Shown piece after piece: positions 34,304-43,956 of a DNA stretch of 64,000 nt (within the stretch, counting starts at the first letter, position 1; each line of letters begins with the position of its first letter). Location of the stretch: the NCBI RefSeq assembly GCF_030400225.1, contig NZ_VJYB01000004.1, positions 147,365 to 211,364 of the forward strand, read 5' to 3'. Source of the stretch: Lactobacillus sp. UCMA15818 (GTDB lineage Bacteria > Bacillota > Bacilli > Lactobacillales > Lactobacillaceae). A model generated the notes under the pieces. That model had not been told where the DNA came from, made no database searches, and saw only the letters and a list, made by a program, of their open reading frames with translations. Both the position numbers and the translations under genes were made by a program.

Positions 34304-35367
34304 CTATTTATCAAGTTTAATGGGAATCACAACTGGCAAATCAGCAGTTTCTACAAAACCCGTCTTTTTTGCCAACATGACACTTCTAATCAAGTTAACG
34401 ACTGGTGCTGCTGAAGTAACATACCCTTCAAATTCTGGTATCAAACCATTGATGGTTGCATCAACGTCTCCAGGTAGTCCTTCAATATGAATTGCATTTT
34501 CTATCGGCAACTCAGGTGTCTCTTTGTGATCTACCTTGTGGACATAGCGCAAAGCTGCCACCTCATTACCATCATTATAAAGAGCCATAGTAAATCTATG
34601 ACCGTAAATCATCCCTTTTCCAACAGGCCCTTTAATCGTTTCTAAATTTTTAGGTGCAGTAAAAATTTCATGTTTAGTACGAAATTCATTATAAGATAAG
34701 CCAATTCGATCAGCCATCTCATAAACACCAGAGGAGTAATATGCATAAATAAACTTGGCAAGTATATCTTTATCAGAATCAAGTATTGGGTAACTATTTG
34801 GATCTCCACCATAAGAGAATACCTCTACCCACCCCGATGTATTATGCCAATCGTCTTCACCGGATTGAACAGTTATTTTATCAACACGCCCCATCGTTCC
34901 TGCTATGACTAAAGGAATATAGGATGCATAATCTCCAGGAAGAAGTCCAAAGGGAACAAAAGCAACATTGTGCTCACTGGCATGGTCATTGAGTAATTTA
35001 TACACGGCTGGCTGGCTATCCTTAATGTGATATACCGGAATTGTGGTAAGTACATTCTTACCAGCATCAAGCGATTTAATTATTCGCTTAGCGGATGGCA
35101 TAAAAGTACCCTGTTTATCCATTTCAGTAGGGCAAAAATCTAAAACAATATCTGCATCTTGTTTTAACGCAGTATCAATATCATTTGTGACTTTAACTCC
35201 TACTGAATCAAATCCAAAAAATTCGCCCGCGTCTTTTTACCAATCTTATTAACATCAACATCAACAGCAGCGACTAGCTCAATTTTCTGACTACGTTCAG
35301 CTATCATCCGAACTGCAGAACGACCAACATTACCAAGACCCCAAATAATGACTTTGCATTTGTTCAT
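34304..35367 (-). pseudogene. NAD(P)-dependent dehydrogenase (DapB/amine-dehydrogenase-like), frameshifted
   Basis: Two frames together encode a protein of about 354 residues. The first (MNKCKVIIWGLGNVGRSAVRMIAE ... VNKIGKK) is a Rossmann domain; the second (GEFFGFDSVGVKVTNDIDTALKQDADIVLDFCPTEMDKQG onward, quoted in parts) is the rest. The shift lies at the run of five A residues (T in this strand) at 35234-35238; one more A would restore the frame. The type resembles 2,4-diaminopentanoate dehydrogenase and related dihydrodipicolinate-reductase-fold enzymes. This could be a real inactivation or a base error in a homopolymer. AAAGGAAAGG lies before the ATG at 35367. Confidence 0.8.
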
Positions 35368-35436
35368 GTTAAGCGTTTCCTTTCCTTTGATAACCACATT
35401 TTACATCTTTGTGAATTATTTTACAAATACACAAAT

Positions 35437-35485
35437 TAAAAAAAGTTCTGATATTAACTGATTTTCACCAATTAATACCAGAACT
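35437..35485 (-). terminator. Intrinsic terminator downstream of cfa
   Basis: On the minus strand, AGTTCTGGTATTAA pairs with TTAATATCAGAACT (one G-T pair) and is followed by a run of seven T. It lies 18 bp after the cfa stop codon. Confidence 0.88.
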
Positions 35486-35502
35486 AATCTTAGATTGTTT
35501 AC

Positions 35503-36675
35503 CTATTCATAAATATAATCACGTGTTCGTGGTAAGTTCTTTCCACTTGGTCCCTTAGAAATCAGATATTGAATACAATCAATATTACCTGATTCAAACG
35601 AGGCGGCACAAGCTTGCAGATATAAATCCCACATTCGAGTAAATTTCTCGTCCATCTTCTCTGAGATTTCATCTAAGTGATTCTTGAAGTTCTCATCCCA
35701 AATCTCAAGCGTATGTTGATAATGGCGCCTTAATGTCTCTACATCAAAGACTTGCATCCCTGCATCAATAATGTGCTTCAAATTTTCATTCAAGCCAGGA
35801 ACATATCCACCTGGGAAAATATACTGGTTAATCCAACCATTATATGCTCCACCTTGTTGTCGAGTTATTCCATGAATCAATGCAACCCCATCATTGCTCA
35901 AATACTTGGCAATTGTTTTGAAATAAGTTCCCAGATTTTCTTCACCAACATGTTCAAACATCCCAACACTAGTAATGTAATCAAACGGCTCGTGTTTTAG
36001 TTCACGATAGTCTTCAAGGTATACTTCAGCCTTGTCTTCAAGACCTTCATCGGCAATTCTTTGTTTAACAAATTTGTATTGTTCTTCACTTAATGTTATC
36101 CCTGCAACTTTTAAACCAAATTCCTTTGCAGCGGTCAGCATTAAAGTTCCCCAGCCACAGCCAATATCCAACAATGTTTTCCCTTGTTGTGGGTCTAGTT
36201 TTTTAATAATATGACGTACCTTATTCATCTGAGCCTGTTCCAAGTTATCATCTTTATGTTCAAAATATGCACAAGAATATGTCATTGTTGGATCAAGCCA
36301 CAGTCTATAGAAATCATTTCCCAAATCATAATGACTCTGAACATCATACTTGCTGATTTTCTCCGAATGGGACTGCTTTGGTAAAAACTTCTTTAGCTTA
36401 CTATTATAAAAAAAGCTCTCAGCTGAATCATAAGCTGCCTTAACTAATTTTTGGATAGAACCATCAATCTGAATCCTTCCGTCCATATAGGCTTCCCCTA
36501 AGGCAATCGACGCATTGCGCATTATTTCCTTAACTGGAACGGATTCCTTAAAGGTAATGGTAACTTCTGGAGTTCCTTCACCATAAACTTCGCTTTCCCC
36601 ATCCCAATAGTTAACACGTACTGGAATACTAAAAGATTTACTTAACATTTTTTTATAAAAGATCTTATCAATCAC
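35503..36675 (-). CDS. cfa: Cyclopropane-fatty-acyl-phospholipid synthase
   Basis: A 390-residue SAM-dependent enzyme that adds a methylene bridge to unsaturated fatty acids of membrane phospholipids, a common acid-stress trait of lactobacilli. Motifs: [29 protein letters not shown] around residue 110-140, the SAM motif [16 protein letters not shown] near 168 and GITLSEEQ just after, [12 protein letters not shown] near 235, and a late [25 protein letters not shown]. The start is GTG without a strong ribosome site; the N-terminal [19 protein letters not shown] nevertheless fits the family. It is a lone gene with terminator at 35437-35485. Confidence 0.93.
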   Translation of the reverse strand: MIDKIFYKKMLSKSFSIPVRVNYWDGESEVYGEGTPEVTITFKESVPVKEIMRNASIALGEAYMDGRIQIDGSIQKLVKAAYDSAESFFYNSKLKKFLPKQSHSEKISKYDVQSHYDLGNDFYRLWLDPTMTYSCAYFEHKDDNLEQAQMNKVRHIIKKLDPQQGKTLLDIGCGWGTLMLTAAKEFGLKVAGITLSEEQYKFVKQRIADEGLEDKAEVYLEDYRELKHEPFDYITSVGMFEHVGEENLGTYFKTIAKYLSNDGVALIHGITRQQGGAYNGWINQYIFPGGYVPGLNENLKHIIDAGMQVFDVETLRRHYQHTLEIWDENFKNHLDEISEKMDEKFTRMWDLYLQACAASFESGNIDCIQYLISKGPSGKNLPRTRDYIYE

Positions 36676-36777
36676 GGTGAATCGTCATCTACCTTCCACT
36701 AACTTTTTGTCACTAAACAATATAATTTTAACACTAATTTTACTTTAATTCTAAGCAATACATTTAAAAAATACTTT

Positions 36778-38160
36778 TTATCCAATGATAACCTTTTCAG
36801 TCGGGTATTTATAATTAAAATCTTGTTCCTTCTTGGAAACAAATAACATCAGCATATATAACATTCCCACACGACCAACAAACATTAAAATGATTATCAC
36901 ACATTTACCTACCAAACTAAGTGAACTAGTTATCCCTAATGACAATCCGGTGGTTCCAAAAGCCGAAGCGACTTCAAAGATCAAGGAAATAAAAGTTGCT
37001 TTCTCAGTAAAAGACAAAATTAAAGTTGCAGCAGTACATAATATTAACGACAAATTAACAACCACCACAGCTTTTTGAATATCATCTTGCCCAATTCTTC
37101 TTCCAAAGATATTGACATATCTTCGCCCGCGAATAAAAGACACCATATACAACATTAAAATTCCAATTGTTGTTGTTCGAACACCGCCGCCAACTGAACT
37201 TGGACTAGCTCCAATAAACATCAATATCGAAAATAATAGCAAAGTTGTTGTCCGAAATCCAGTTAGTGCATCTAATTGTAATCCTGCATTTCGCGTTGTT
37301 GCACTATAAAATAATGACGTGATAATCTTTTCACTCCATGGCATATTAACAAAGCTATGGCTTACCTCGGACAGGAAAATTAATACCGCACCTACCACGA
37401 AAAAGATAACTGCGAAGAAAAAAGCAAGTTTGGAAAATAATGAAAAACGATACTTTCCCCTACCATGTGTCCTAATCTTCAAAAAAAGCCACTCACGAAA
37501 TTCTGTTAGAACTGGGAATCCAATTCCCCCAATTAGAATCAGTAAAATTACCAATAATAAGAAAATATAATCATGTCGAAATGGTATTAACGATTTCCCC
37601 GTGATATCAAAGCCAGCATTCGTAACAGCTGAAATGGCAATGTAGAAGCCCTCAAAAAGGGCACTTTTTAAATCATACAGACTATCAGTCAAGTATAAAT
37701 ATACCGAGAATATGACTCCTGCCACAAACTGCAAAGCCATCATCAACCCAAACACAGAATACACTAAACGAACCGTTCCGCTCAATCGTGGCTGATTCAT
37801 GTCAACTTGGATTAGTTGCCGCTGGTGCAATGAAATCCTTTGCCCAGTTATAACCATACCAACAGTCGCTATCATTGTTATCCCGAAGCCGCCTATCTGA
37901 AATAACAACTCTAACAGAAATATACCATAGTCGTTATAGACTTCATGGAGGGGGACGGTACTAAGCCCTGTCACACTAATAGTCGAGACAGCCATAAAAA
38001 AGGTATCCAGGAGTGACACTTTTACTCCTGAATACTTAAAAAACGGAAGACATAGCAGAAAAAAGGTTATTATAATCAGCCCAAAATACACTGAAACCAG
38101 TAATTGAATTGGGGTAAACTTTTCCCTTATCTTGGTCCAAAGAGTCATAATACCAAACAT
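36778..38160 (-). CDS. TrkH/KtrB family potassium (or sodium) uptake permease
   Basis: A 460-residue membrane protein of the Trk/Ktr/HKT superfamily with four M1-P-M2 repeats. Pore-loop segments with the selectivity glycines can be seen as STISVTGLSTVPL (near residue 60), SAVTNAGFDITGKSL (near 180), SATTRNAGLQLDALTG (near 290) and ASAFGTTGLSLGITSSL (near 400). The partner NAD-binding subunit (KtrA/TrkA) is not in this window. Two ATG starts are possible (MFGIMTLW); the first is used. A small cytoplasmic protein is encoded 23 bp upstream on the same strand. Confidence 0.92.
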   Translation of the reverse strand: MFGIMTLWTKIREKFTPIQLLVSVYFGLIIITFFLLCLPFFKYSGVKVSLLDTFFMAVSTISVTGLSTVPLHEVYNDYGIFLLELLFQIGGFGITMIATVGMVITGQRISLHQRQLIQVDMNQPRLSGTVRLVYSVFGLMMALQFVAGVIFSVYLYLTDSLYDLKSALFEGFYIAISAVTNAGFDITGKSLIPFRHDYIFLLLVILLILIGGIGFPVLTEFREWLFLKIRTHGRGKYRFSLFSKLAFFFAVIFFVVGAVLIFLSEVSHSFVNMPWSEKIITSLFYSATTRNAGLQLDALTGFRTTTLLLFSILMFIGASPSSVGGGVRTTTIGILMLYMVSFIRGRRYVNIFGRRIGQDDIQKAVVVVNLSLILCTAATLILSFTEKATFISLIFEVASAFGTTGLSLGITSSLSLVGKCVIIILMFVGRVGMLYMLMLFVSKKEQDFNYKYPTEKVIIG

Positions 38161-38183
38161 TTCCTTATCTTTCCTTTACAAAA

Positions 38184-38435
38184 TTATTTTAGCAGTTTCA
38201 TCTTTGAATAACTAACAACCACTTTTTGTTTTAAATCCAGAGCCGTTTCTGAACCGCTATACTCATCATCAAAGTCAATTATTGCAGAATTCTTCAACTG
38301 TTTCTCAACAATCCCTTTAAAATGCTGTCTGTTAAAAATAAATGAAACATGCGTGCTCTTACCGAAAGGTTCGCCCAGTTCGTTAACCTCGATTATCTGT
38401 TTATTTTGCTCGCTTCTTTTTTCATTACTCATCAT
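38184..38435 (-). CDS. Small hypothetical protein upstream of the TrkH-like gene
   Basis: An 82-83-residue charged protein that I do not recognise. The C-terminal half alternates beta-like stretches (THVSFIFNRQHFKGIVEKQLKNSAIIDFDD, KQKVVVSYSKMKLL), suggesting a small beta fold. GAGGAGG precedes two consecutive ATG codons; the second (38432) has the better spacing. It lies 23 bp before the TrkH-like gene and is probably co-transcribed, so it may be linked to ion transport. Function unknown. Confidence 0.65.
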   Translation of the reverse strand: MMSNEKRSEQNKQIIEVNELGEPFGKSTHVSFIFNRQHFKGIVEKQLKNSAIIDFDDEYSGSETALDLKQKVVVSYSKMKLLK

Positions 38436-38700
38436 TATTCCTCCTCGAGATCAAGTCCGTTTATAAAAAAGTTAGCCACTCTCAATCCTTTGCTGGTAAC
38501 CAACAATATTAATTATACCGCTAATTTATAGTTCAGACTAATATCAGAGTGTGATATGTTGTACGAATCTCCAAACATCAACCAAGAATTATGAATATTG
38601 CCCAGTTTCAACCTTAAATTCTATGGTAATTTGTACACAGAATTTACAACTTTACATTTTGCAAAATCTTTGTTAGACTGAAATTGTTTTCAAGAGATTA

Positions 38701-38775
38701 ACAAACTGGGGTGCCTAATTGGCTGAGAACTACCCATTGACCTGATCTGGACAATACCAGCGGAGGGAGCTTTGT
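38701..38775 (+). promoter_or_regulatory. TPP riboswitch (thi-box)
   Basis: The aptamer is complete: P1 arms ACAAA / TTTGT, then CTGGGGTGCC, the conserved GGCTGAGA at 38721-38728, ACCCATTGACCTGATCTGGA, and ATACCAGCGGAGGGA. It binds thiamine pyrophosphate and controls the YkoEDC genes downstream. The P1 3' strand can instead pair within GCTTTG...CAAAGC (38769-38802), a plausible antiterminator. The hairpin at 38814-38845 would be the terminator. Confidence 0.93.
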
Positions 38776-38810
38776 GTCGGTTAATGCTATATTAATCAAA
38801 GCAAACAAAC

Positions 38811-38885
38811 TGGGGCTAGGTCAAAAAGTAAATTTTGATCTGGCCTCTTTATAGATTTCGGGTAAATGTGTTCCATAAGTCATTT
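38811..38885 (+). repeat. Dispersed repeat fragment serving as probable riboswitch terminator
   Basis: The first 75 bp of the repeat family lie here. GGCTAGGTCAAAA (38814-38826) pairs with TTTTGATCTGGCC (38833-38845) in a 13-bp stem with G-T pairs, followed by TCTTTAT. It then reads GGGTAAATGTGTTCCATAAGTC like the family. It sits between the TPP aptamer and ykoE, where the expression platform terminator is expected. Confidence 0.7.
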
Positions 38886-38924
38886 CTTTTTGTTGTCTCC
38901 AAATTATAAAGGGAGCGATTTATT

Positions 38925-39485
38925 ATGCAAACAGTTGATCACACAAAAAAGGGCTGGTCTGTCAAAGATGTAATTTTCTTGGCGATCATTGCTATTTTTT
39001 TCGGTATTATCTATCAAGTTTGGAGCTTTGCCTACTATGCAATAGCTGCGACTCCACTCAAACCCTACGCAAACGACTTAACACTTGGGGTCTGGATTAT
39101 GGCTGGTCCTTTGGCTGGAGTATTATTAAAAAAAGTTGGGGCGTCAGTTGTAGGAGAGTTATTAGCGGCAGCTGTTGAGATGCTATTATTTTCAAGTTGG
39201 GGTGCTTCCACACTGATCTCCGGTTTCGTTCAAGGAATCGGCAATGAACTTGGTTTTGCAGCTACAGGTTACAAAAATTGGGGTAAACTAGGTTTATTAT
39301 TGTCTACGATTGGTTCAACTATCATTACCTTTATCTGGGACTGGTTTCAAAGCGGATACAGTGCATATCATGTCGGACTGCTGCTCAGCCTCTTTATAAT
39401 TCGTTTTATTTCGATTGGGTTCTTCTCTGGTATACTGGTATACTGGATTAAAAAATTAGTGGATAAATCTGGATTAATTAAATGA
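38925..39485 (+). CDS. ykoE: ECF transporter S component, YkoE-like (thiamine/HMP)
   Basis: A 186-residue membrane protein with about five or six helices that binds the vitamin or its pyrimidine moiety. The N-terminal WSVKDVIFLAIIAIFFGIIYQVWSFAYYAIAA and the middle WIMAGPLAGVLLKKVGASVVGELLAAAVEMLLFSSWG are typical of YkoE. It is the first gene of a three-gene operon under the TPP riboswitch, which supports thiamine or hydroxymethylpyrimidine as substrate. It overlaps the ATPase gene by ATGA. GGGAG lies before the ATG. Confidence 0.92.
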   Translation: MQTVDHTKKGWSVKDVIFLAIIAIFFGIIYQVWSFAYYAIAATPLKPYANDLTLGVWIMAGPLAGVLLKKVGASVVGELLAAAVEMLLFSSWGASTLISGFVQGIGNELGFAATGYKNWGKLGLLLSTIGSTIITFIWDWFQSGYSAYHVGLLLSLFIIRFISIGFFSGILVYWIKKLVDKSGLIK

Positions 39486-40891
39486 GTATTTCCTTAAAAG
39501 TAGAAGATCTAACTTTCACTTATTCAAAGGATTCAGAACCGATATTTGACAACCTTGATTTTACATTGCCAATAAATTCTTTTAATTTATTAATCGGACC
39601 TTCTGGGAGTGGAAAATCCACTATTTTCAAGTTAATGTCTGGCCTCTATCCACAATACAATGGTACTAAAAAGAGTGGCCGCATTTTACTTAATGGGCAA
39701 GAAATTACAGATATTGTCCCCTTTGAGCGTGCCCGGCATGTTGCGATGCTCTTTCAAAATCCCAGTAGACAGTTCGCAATGAAAACTGTCTTTGAACAAC
39801 TAGTATTTGCTTTAGAAAATATTCAATATCCAGCTCATTTAATCACAAAAAAAGCAACCACAGTTCTTAATAATTTGAATCTATGGCAGTTTAAGGATCG
39901 AGTATTACAGACGCTTTCTGGCGGTGAACAGCAGCGTGTGGCTTTAGCGACCATTCTCGCTCTTGATAGTCCCATTATTTTTTTGGATGAACCTTTTGCT
40001 AACATTGACTCTGCTTCACGACTTGTAATCTTAGCTGAATTAAAACAAATGCAGATTGCACAACATAAGACTATTTTCATTTCTGACCATGATATTTCCA
40101 ATTACGCTGGACTCGTCAATCATTTATATGAAATCAAATTATCTTCAAAGAACTTGCTTGAACTGCCCTTGTCCAAGCTTTCAAAACTACCGAATCAAAC
40201 GAAAATTGTAAAGAAGAACCTACCTGATAATGCTGCATTTTCGTGGCATAATCTAAGTTTCCACATCGGAGAACGCTTATTGCTGTCACCAAATTCACTC
40301 AGTATTCCTAAAGGGTATGTTGGACTTTTATCAGGTGATAATGGGATTGGCAAATCAACTCTCTTTGCTGCATTAGCTCATCAAAAAAAGTATAGCGGAA
40401 ACATCTTTTATAATGGTAAACCTTCTGAAAAAATCAGACTGAATAATTGGGCTAAAATCGTTGCTAATATTTTCCAAAACAGTAGTGACCAATTCATCAA
40501 GCTTCGGGTTAACGAAGAACTAGAACTCTCACAATCAAACTCGCTTCATTCAGAATATTGGACGGCCAAGCGGGTTCAAGATGCAGTTAACAAACTTAAT
40601 CTCACTCACGTATTAGAACATGTTAACTATCAACTCTCTGGTGGACAGCAAAAAAAATTACAAGCTCTTATTATATTAATAATGTCTCAACCTGTAATGC
40701 TTTTTGATGAGCCTTTTGCGGGGTTAGACATCAGCTCTCTTGCAATCTTGCTCACATTGATCAAACAAACTACTAAAGACTTAGACAGTTCAACACTAAT
40801 AATTTCACATCAACGCAGAGGTGTCATTGAACACATTGATTATGAATTCTTAATGCGCGCACAGACGATTACACGATTGGGGGAACCCTAA
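39482..40891 (+). CDS. ykoD: ECF transporter ATPase with two ABC domains, YkoD-like
   Basis: A 469-residue protein with two fused ABC cassettes that powers vitamin uptake. Cassette 1: Walker A LIGPSGSGKSTIF near residue 38, signature LSGGEQQRVALA near 143, Walker B IIFLDEPFANID near 162. Cassette 2: GDNGIGKSTLFAA near 285, signature LSGGQQKKLQAL near 383, VMLFDEPFAGLD near 402. The fused form is normal for the YkoD type. It overlaps ykoE by ATGA and abuts ykoC, so the three subunits are co-translated. Confidence 0.93.
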   Translation: MSISLKVEDLTFTYSKDSEPIFDNLDFTLPINSFNLLIGPSGSGKSTIFKLMSGLYPQYNGTKKSGRILLNGQEITDIVPFERARHVAMLFQNPSRQFAMKTVFEQLVFALENIQYPAHLITKKATTVLNNLNLWQFKDRVLQTLSGGEQQRVALATILALDSPIIFLDEPFANIDSASRLVILAELKQMQIAQHKTIFISDHDISNYAGLVNHLYEIKLSSKNLLELPLSKLSKLPNQTKIVKKNLPDNAAFSWHNLSFHIGERLLLSPNSLSIPKGYVGLLSGDNGIGKSTLFAALAHQKKYSGNIFYNGKPSEKIRLNNWAKIVANIFQNSSDQFIKLRVNEELELSQSNSLHSEYWTAKRVQDAVNKLNLTHVLEHVNYQLSGGQQKKLQALIILIMSQPVMLFDEPFAGLDISSLAILLTLIKQTTKDLDSSTLIISHQRRGVIEHIDYEFLMRAQTITRLGEP

Positions 40892-41566
40892 TTGAACCGC
40901 AAAAGAATTAATCCTGCAGTCTTAGTGATTATTATGCTTGGAATTGGGCTTCAAATTACCTTTGCCCACAGTGTTTTCACGAACATTGGTGTTATTATTA
41001 TTACTTGCCTGTATCTCTCCTACTGCAAGACATCTAGCAAATTATTAATTCTAACTAGTCTCTATGCTTTTCCACTAGCTTTGGGTAGCTGGTGGTCGTT
41101 TATTGCCTTTGGAACGGGAGATGTCTGGCATATTGCATGGATTTATGCCTCTCGTGTATATGCTTATCTCTACTTAGGAGCGATTGTCACATTAACCGTC
41201 CCCATCAAGGATATTCTGTTGAGTTTAGCGCTTCATCTGAATTTATCCTCGACTTTTGTTTACGGACTATTGGCGTCCTTCAATCTTTTAGGTAGAATCA
41301 AGAGTCAGTACAAGACGATTCGTTATTCGGCAATGATGCGCGGAACCACCTATCACTTTTGGAACCCAAATCTTTATCTTCGTATTATTATCGTGGCCTT
41401 AAATTGGTCGCAAGATTTAGCCGAGGCCATGACCTCTCAAGGATTCACTGAGGGAGCCCAGCGGACACTTACGTATAAGGATAATTTGCCTAAATGGCAA
41501 TGGGGATTAGCTGCACTGTTAATTCTGCTTTATTTTATTTTTTCATTTCTCGTACGTCCTTGGTAA
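40892..41566 (+). CDS. ykoC: ECF transporter T component, YkoC-like (EcfT/CbiQ family)
   Basis: A 224-residue membrane scaffold that couples the S component to the ATPase. The typical coupling helices are in LLASFNLLGRIKSQYKTIRYSAMMRG (around 130-150, with the Ala-Arg-Gly type motif AMMRG) and LAEAMTSQGF (near 177). It starts with TTG right after the ykoD stop, with GGGGGA upstream; no ATG lies near. It is the last gene of the TPP-controlled unit. Confidence 0.9.
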   Translation: MNRKRINPAVLVIIMLGIGLQITFAHSVFTNIGVIIITCLYLSYCKTSSKLLILTSLYAFPLALGSWWSFIAFGTGDVWHIAWIYASRVYAYLYLGAIVTLTVPIKDILLSLALHLNLSSTFVYGLLASFNLLGRIKSQYKTIRYSAMMRGTTYHFWNPNLYLRIIIVALNWSQDLAEAMTSQGFTEGAQRTLTYKDNLPKWQWGLAALLILLYFIFSFLVRPW

Positions 41567-41599
41567 AAGTATTTTTAGAAACAAAATAAAGGAAATGCT

Positions 41600-41772
41600 G
41601 TGCCATAAGTCGGGAAAATTTGAGTACTAACTCGAAATTACGAACATCGTGAGTACTTTGCTATGAGTAATCCAAAGTTAGACGGAGAGTTTTGAGTTTT
41701 GACTTATGAACCATATTTATACGGAATAAATAGAGGAACTGAATCAAAATTTTACTTTTGACCCAGCTCCCC
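41600..41772 (-). repeat. Dispersed intergenic repeat, full-length copy in reverse orientation
   Basis: Complete copy on the minus strand with all blocks of the reference copy: GGTCAAAAGTAAAATTTTGA, ATTCCGTATAAATATGGTTC, CATAAGTC, CTCCGTCTAACTTTGGATTA, GTACTCACGATGTTCGTAAT and TTTTCCCGACTTATGGCAC. It sits between the converging ykoC and YeiH-like genes and could terminate both. Confidence 0.88.
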
Positions 41773-41810
41773 TTTTTTGATTCCATATACCCATGTCTCT
41801 CAATTAATAA

Positions 41811-42839
41811 TTAAAACCAAATTTTACTAACTACCAGAACAAATATTCCTAATATAATTGAAGATATAAACACCGCCGCAAATGCAGGGAGCCCTCTCTT
41901 TAATATTACTCTAAAATTAACACTCATTCCTAGTGCAGACATTGCCATTCCTAAGAAGATATATGCAGCCTTAACCAAAATATTCAACATATTAGTGCCA
42001 AGTGGTGCAAAAGTTCCTATAACACTGGCAAGAATGAATCCTGCCATGAACCAAGGAATTGGTAACTTTGCAGTCGCGGTCTCATTAGTCCCATCTTGTT
42101 TACTCTTTTTCTGATACCAGAAGCCAATCAATAAGGCTGCGGGAGCCAGCATCAATACCCGTGAGAGCTTGGTAATTATTGCATTATCTAAACCTACCGG
42201 CCCAGCAGCACTCCCTGCAGCCACCGCATGAGCAATTTCATGTAATGAGCCACCCACAAAAACACCGAATTGTGTAGGTGTCAAGTCGAGTAATGGCTTC
42301 AGTCCTAAATCAATAAATGTGAAAACTGTTCCCATAATTGCAACAATTGCAACTGCCAGAACTTCATTTTCATGTTGCCGCTCTAATTTCTCTGGAGCTA
42401 CCTTAATCTGTGGGGAGATTCCCATTACAGCAGCTGCCCCGCAGATTCCTGTCCCACTTGCTGCTAAGATTGCCAGTTCAGGCTCTACTCCAAATTTTCT
42501 TTCAATAAGATATGTTAAAAAAATTGTTCCTGTGACAATAACAATTGCTAGTACGATTGTTTTAATGCCTGCCTGTGCCAACTGAATCAAATTTAACTTA
42601 AACCCAAGTAAAATAATTCCTAAACGCAAAAACTTATTTGAAATAAATGCTATTCCACGACTTGCTCGACTTACCAATTTCTTTGAAGACTGGAAGATCA
42701 TTCCCAGAATCAACGCAATGATTAATGCTCCAAAAAGTGATAAATATGGTAATTGTGCCAAAAATGTCCCAATTATCGCACAAAGTAATGTCATCATAAC
42801 AGCAAGCCAAAACGAATAACTTTTTATCGTTCCTATCAT
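41811..42839 (-). CDS. YeiH/UPF0324 family putative sulfate exporter
   Basis: A 342-residue integral membrane protein with about ten helices. Family marks include LILGMIFQSSKKLVSRASRGIAFISNKFLRLGIILLGFKLNL (sections of residues 35-80), AASGTGICGAAAVMG near 125, and VGGSLHEIAHAVAAGSAAG near 195. The family was named from YeiH, which is activated by the LysR-type YeiE in enterobacteria. Here too a LysR gene is divergent. The transported anion is not proven. The ATG at 42839 follows GAAAGAGGG; seven upstream codons are rejected. Confidence 0.9.
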   Translation of the reverse strand: MIGTIKSYSFWLAVMMTLLCAIIGTFLAQLPYLSLFGALIIALILGMIFQSSKKLVSRASRGIAFISNKFLRLGIILLGFKLNLIQLAQAGIKTIVLAIVIVTGTIFLTYLIERKFGVEPELAILAASGTGICGAAAVMGISPQIKVAPEKLERQHENEVLAVAIVAIMGTVFTFIDLGLKPLLDLTPTQFGVFVGGSLHEIAHAVAAGSAAGPVGLDNAIITKLSRVLMLAPAALLIGFWYQKKSKQDGTNETATAKLPIPWFMAGFILASVIGTFAPLGTNMLNILVKAAYIFLGMAMSALGMSVNFRVILKRGLPAFAAVFISSIILGIFVLVVSKIWF

Positions 42840-42949
42840 TTCCAATCCCTCTTTCAACAATTTACAAACTAATCATACTAATTATTACCCATAAAATAAA
42901 ATTATGATTTATTATATTAGTATAACCATACGTTATATAGGAGGCTCTA

Positions 42950-43837
42950 ATGATTTCTCAAGAATACCAAACATTTTTAGTTCTTAGCCAGACTCTCTCG
43001 TACACAAAAACTGCACAGCAACTCTTTATCTCTCAACCCGCTGTGACACAACAAATTCAAAGACTTGAAGCAAGTCTTGCTTTGAAATTGGTTGTTTATA
43101 AGCGCCCCAAGCTGACCCTAACACTTGCTGGTAGACAGCTTGCAGCTTTTTTAACTCGGACTCAGGCACAAGCTGTTAAAGTACTGAATAATCTGCAAAA
43201 TGATAATCAAAAGCGTGAAATTTCTTTTGGCATTACACGTTCTCTGGGTGAAGTGATTGGCAAAAAATTGATTTCAATTATGTTGAATAAAGCAAATTTC
43301 ACTGCGCTAAAATGTATTGCTGGAAACACTGCGAGTATTTTAGCGCAGATCGATAACGGTACAATCGATTTTGGCATTGTCGAAGGCAATTTCGATAAAC
43401 ACGACTTTTCATATCATATCATCAGAAAAGAACCTTTCATACCCATTGTAAGTTGCACACATCCACTAGCCCAAAAGGAGAGCGTAACTTGGAATGACTT
43501 ACTATCATATCCTTTAATCATAAGAGAAGATGGCTCCGGGTCACGAGAGATTTTAACTTTTCTTGCACAAAAAGAAAACATTAGCCTGAGCGATTTTTCA
43601 CAACTGCTAACGATTTCCGAACCAACTTTATTGCGGTTACTTGTCAAAGATGGACTAGGAATTAGTTTCTTATATAAGATTTTAGTAGAAAATGACTTGA
43701 CCAAGGGAACCCTTAAACAATTACCCCTGCAACGAGGAATCGTTGAACATGAGCTTTATTTTGTTTACTCTAAAGAAAGTTTTTTTGCTCCTGATTATCA
43801 ACAGTGGTTCCAAGCACTCGAAGCGTTAAATAATTAA
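42950..43837 (+). CDS. LysR family transcriptional regulator (YwfK/CysL/YeiE-like)
   Basis: A 295-residue activator. Residues 1-60 form the HTH domain (YQTFLVLSQTLSYTKTAQQLFISQPAVTQQIQRLEASL); the rest is a periplasmic-binding-protein-like effector domain (ISFGITRSLGEVIG, IDFGIVEGNFD, LLVKDGLGISFLYKILV). It is transcribed away from the YeiH-like exporter across a 110-bp space, the standard arrangement for a LysR regulator and its target. Relatives respond to sulfur or nitrogen metabolites. GGAGG lies before the ATG. Confidence 0.92.
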   Translation: MISQEYQTFLVLSQTLSYTKTAQQLFISQPAVTQQIQRLEASLALKLVVYKRPKLTLTLAGRQLAAFLTRTQAQAVKVLNNLQNDNQKREISFGITRSLGEVIGKKLISIMLNKANFTALKCIAGNTASILAQIDNGTIDFGIVEGNFDKHDFSYHIIRKEPFIPIVSCTHPLAQKESVTWNDLLSYPLIIREDGSGSREILTFLAQKENISLSDFSQLLTISEPTLLRLLVKDGLGISFLYKILVENDLTKGTLKQLPLQRGIVEHELYFVYSKESFFAPDYQQWFQALEALNN

Positions 43838-43956
43838 GTATTTATAAACATTCTAAAAATCAGATTATATTATGTATACTTCTATCATCATTTTCCCCAT
43901 CAATATGATATTCTGACTCAAAGGGATTCAATTTGTTACGTAAGTTAGGGGAAATT

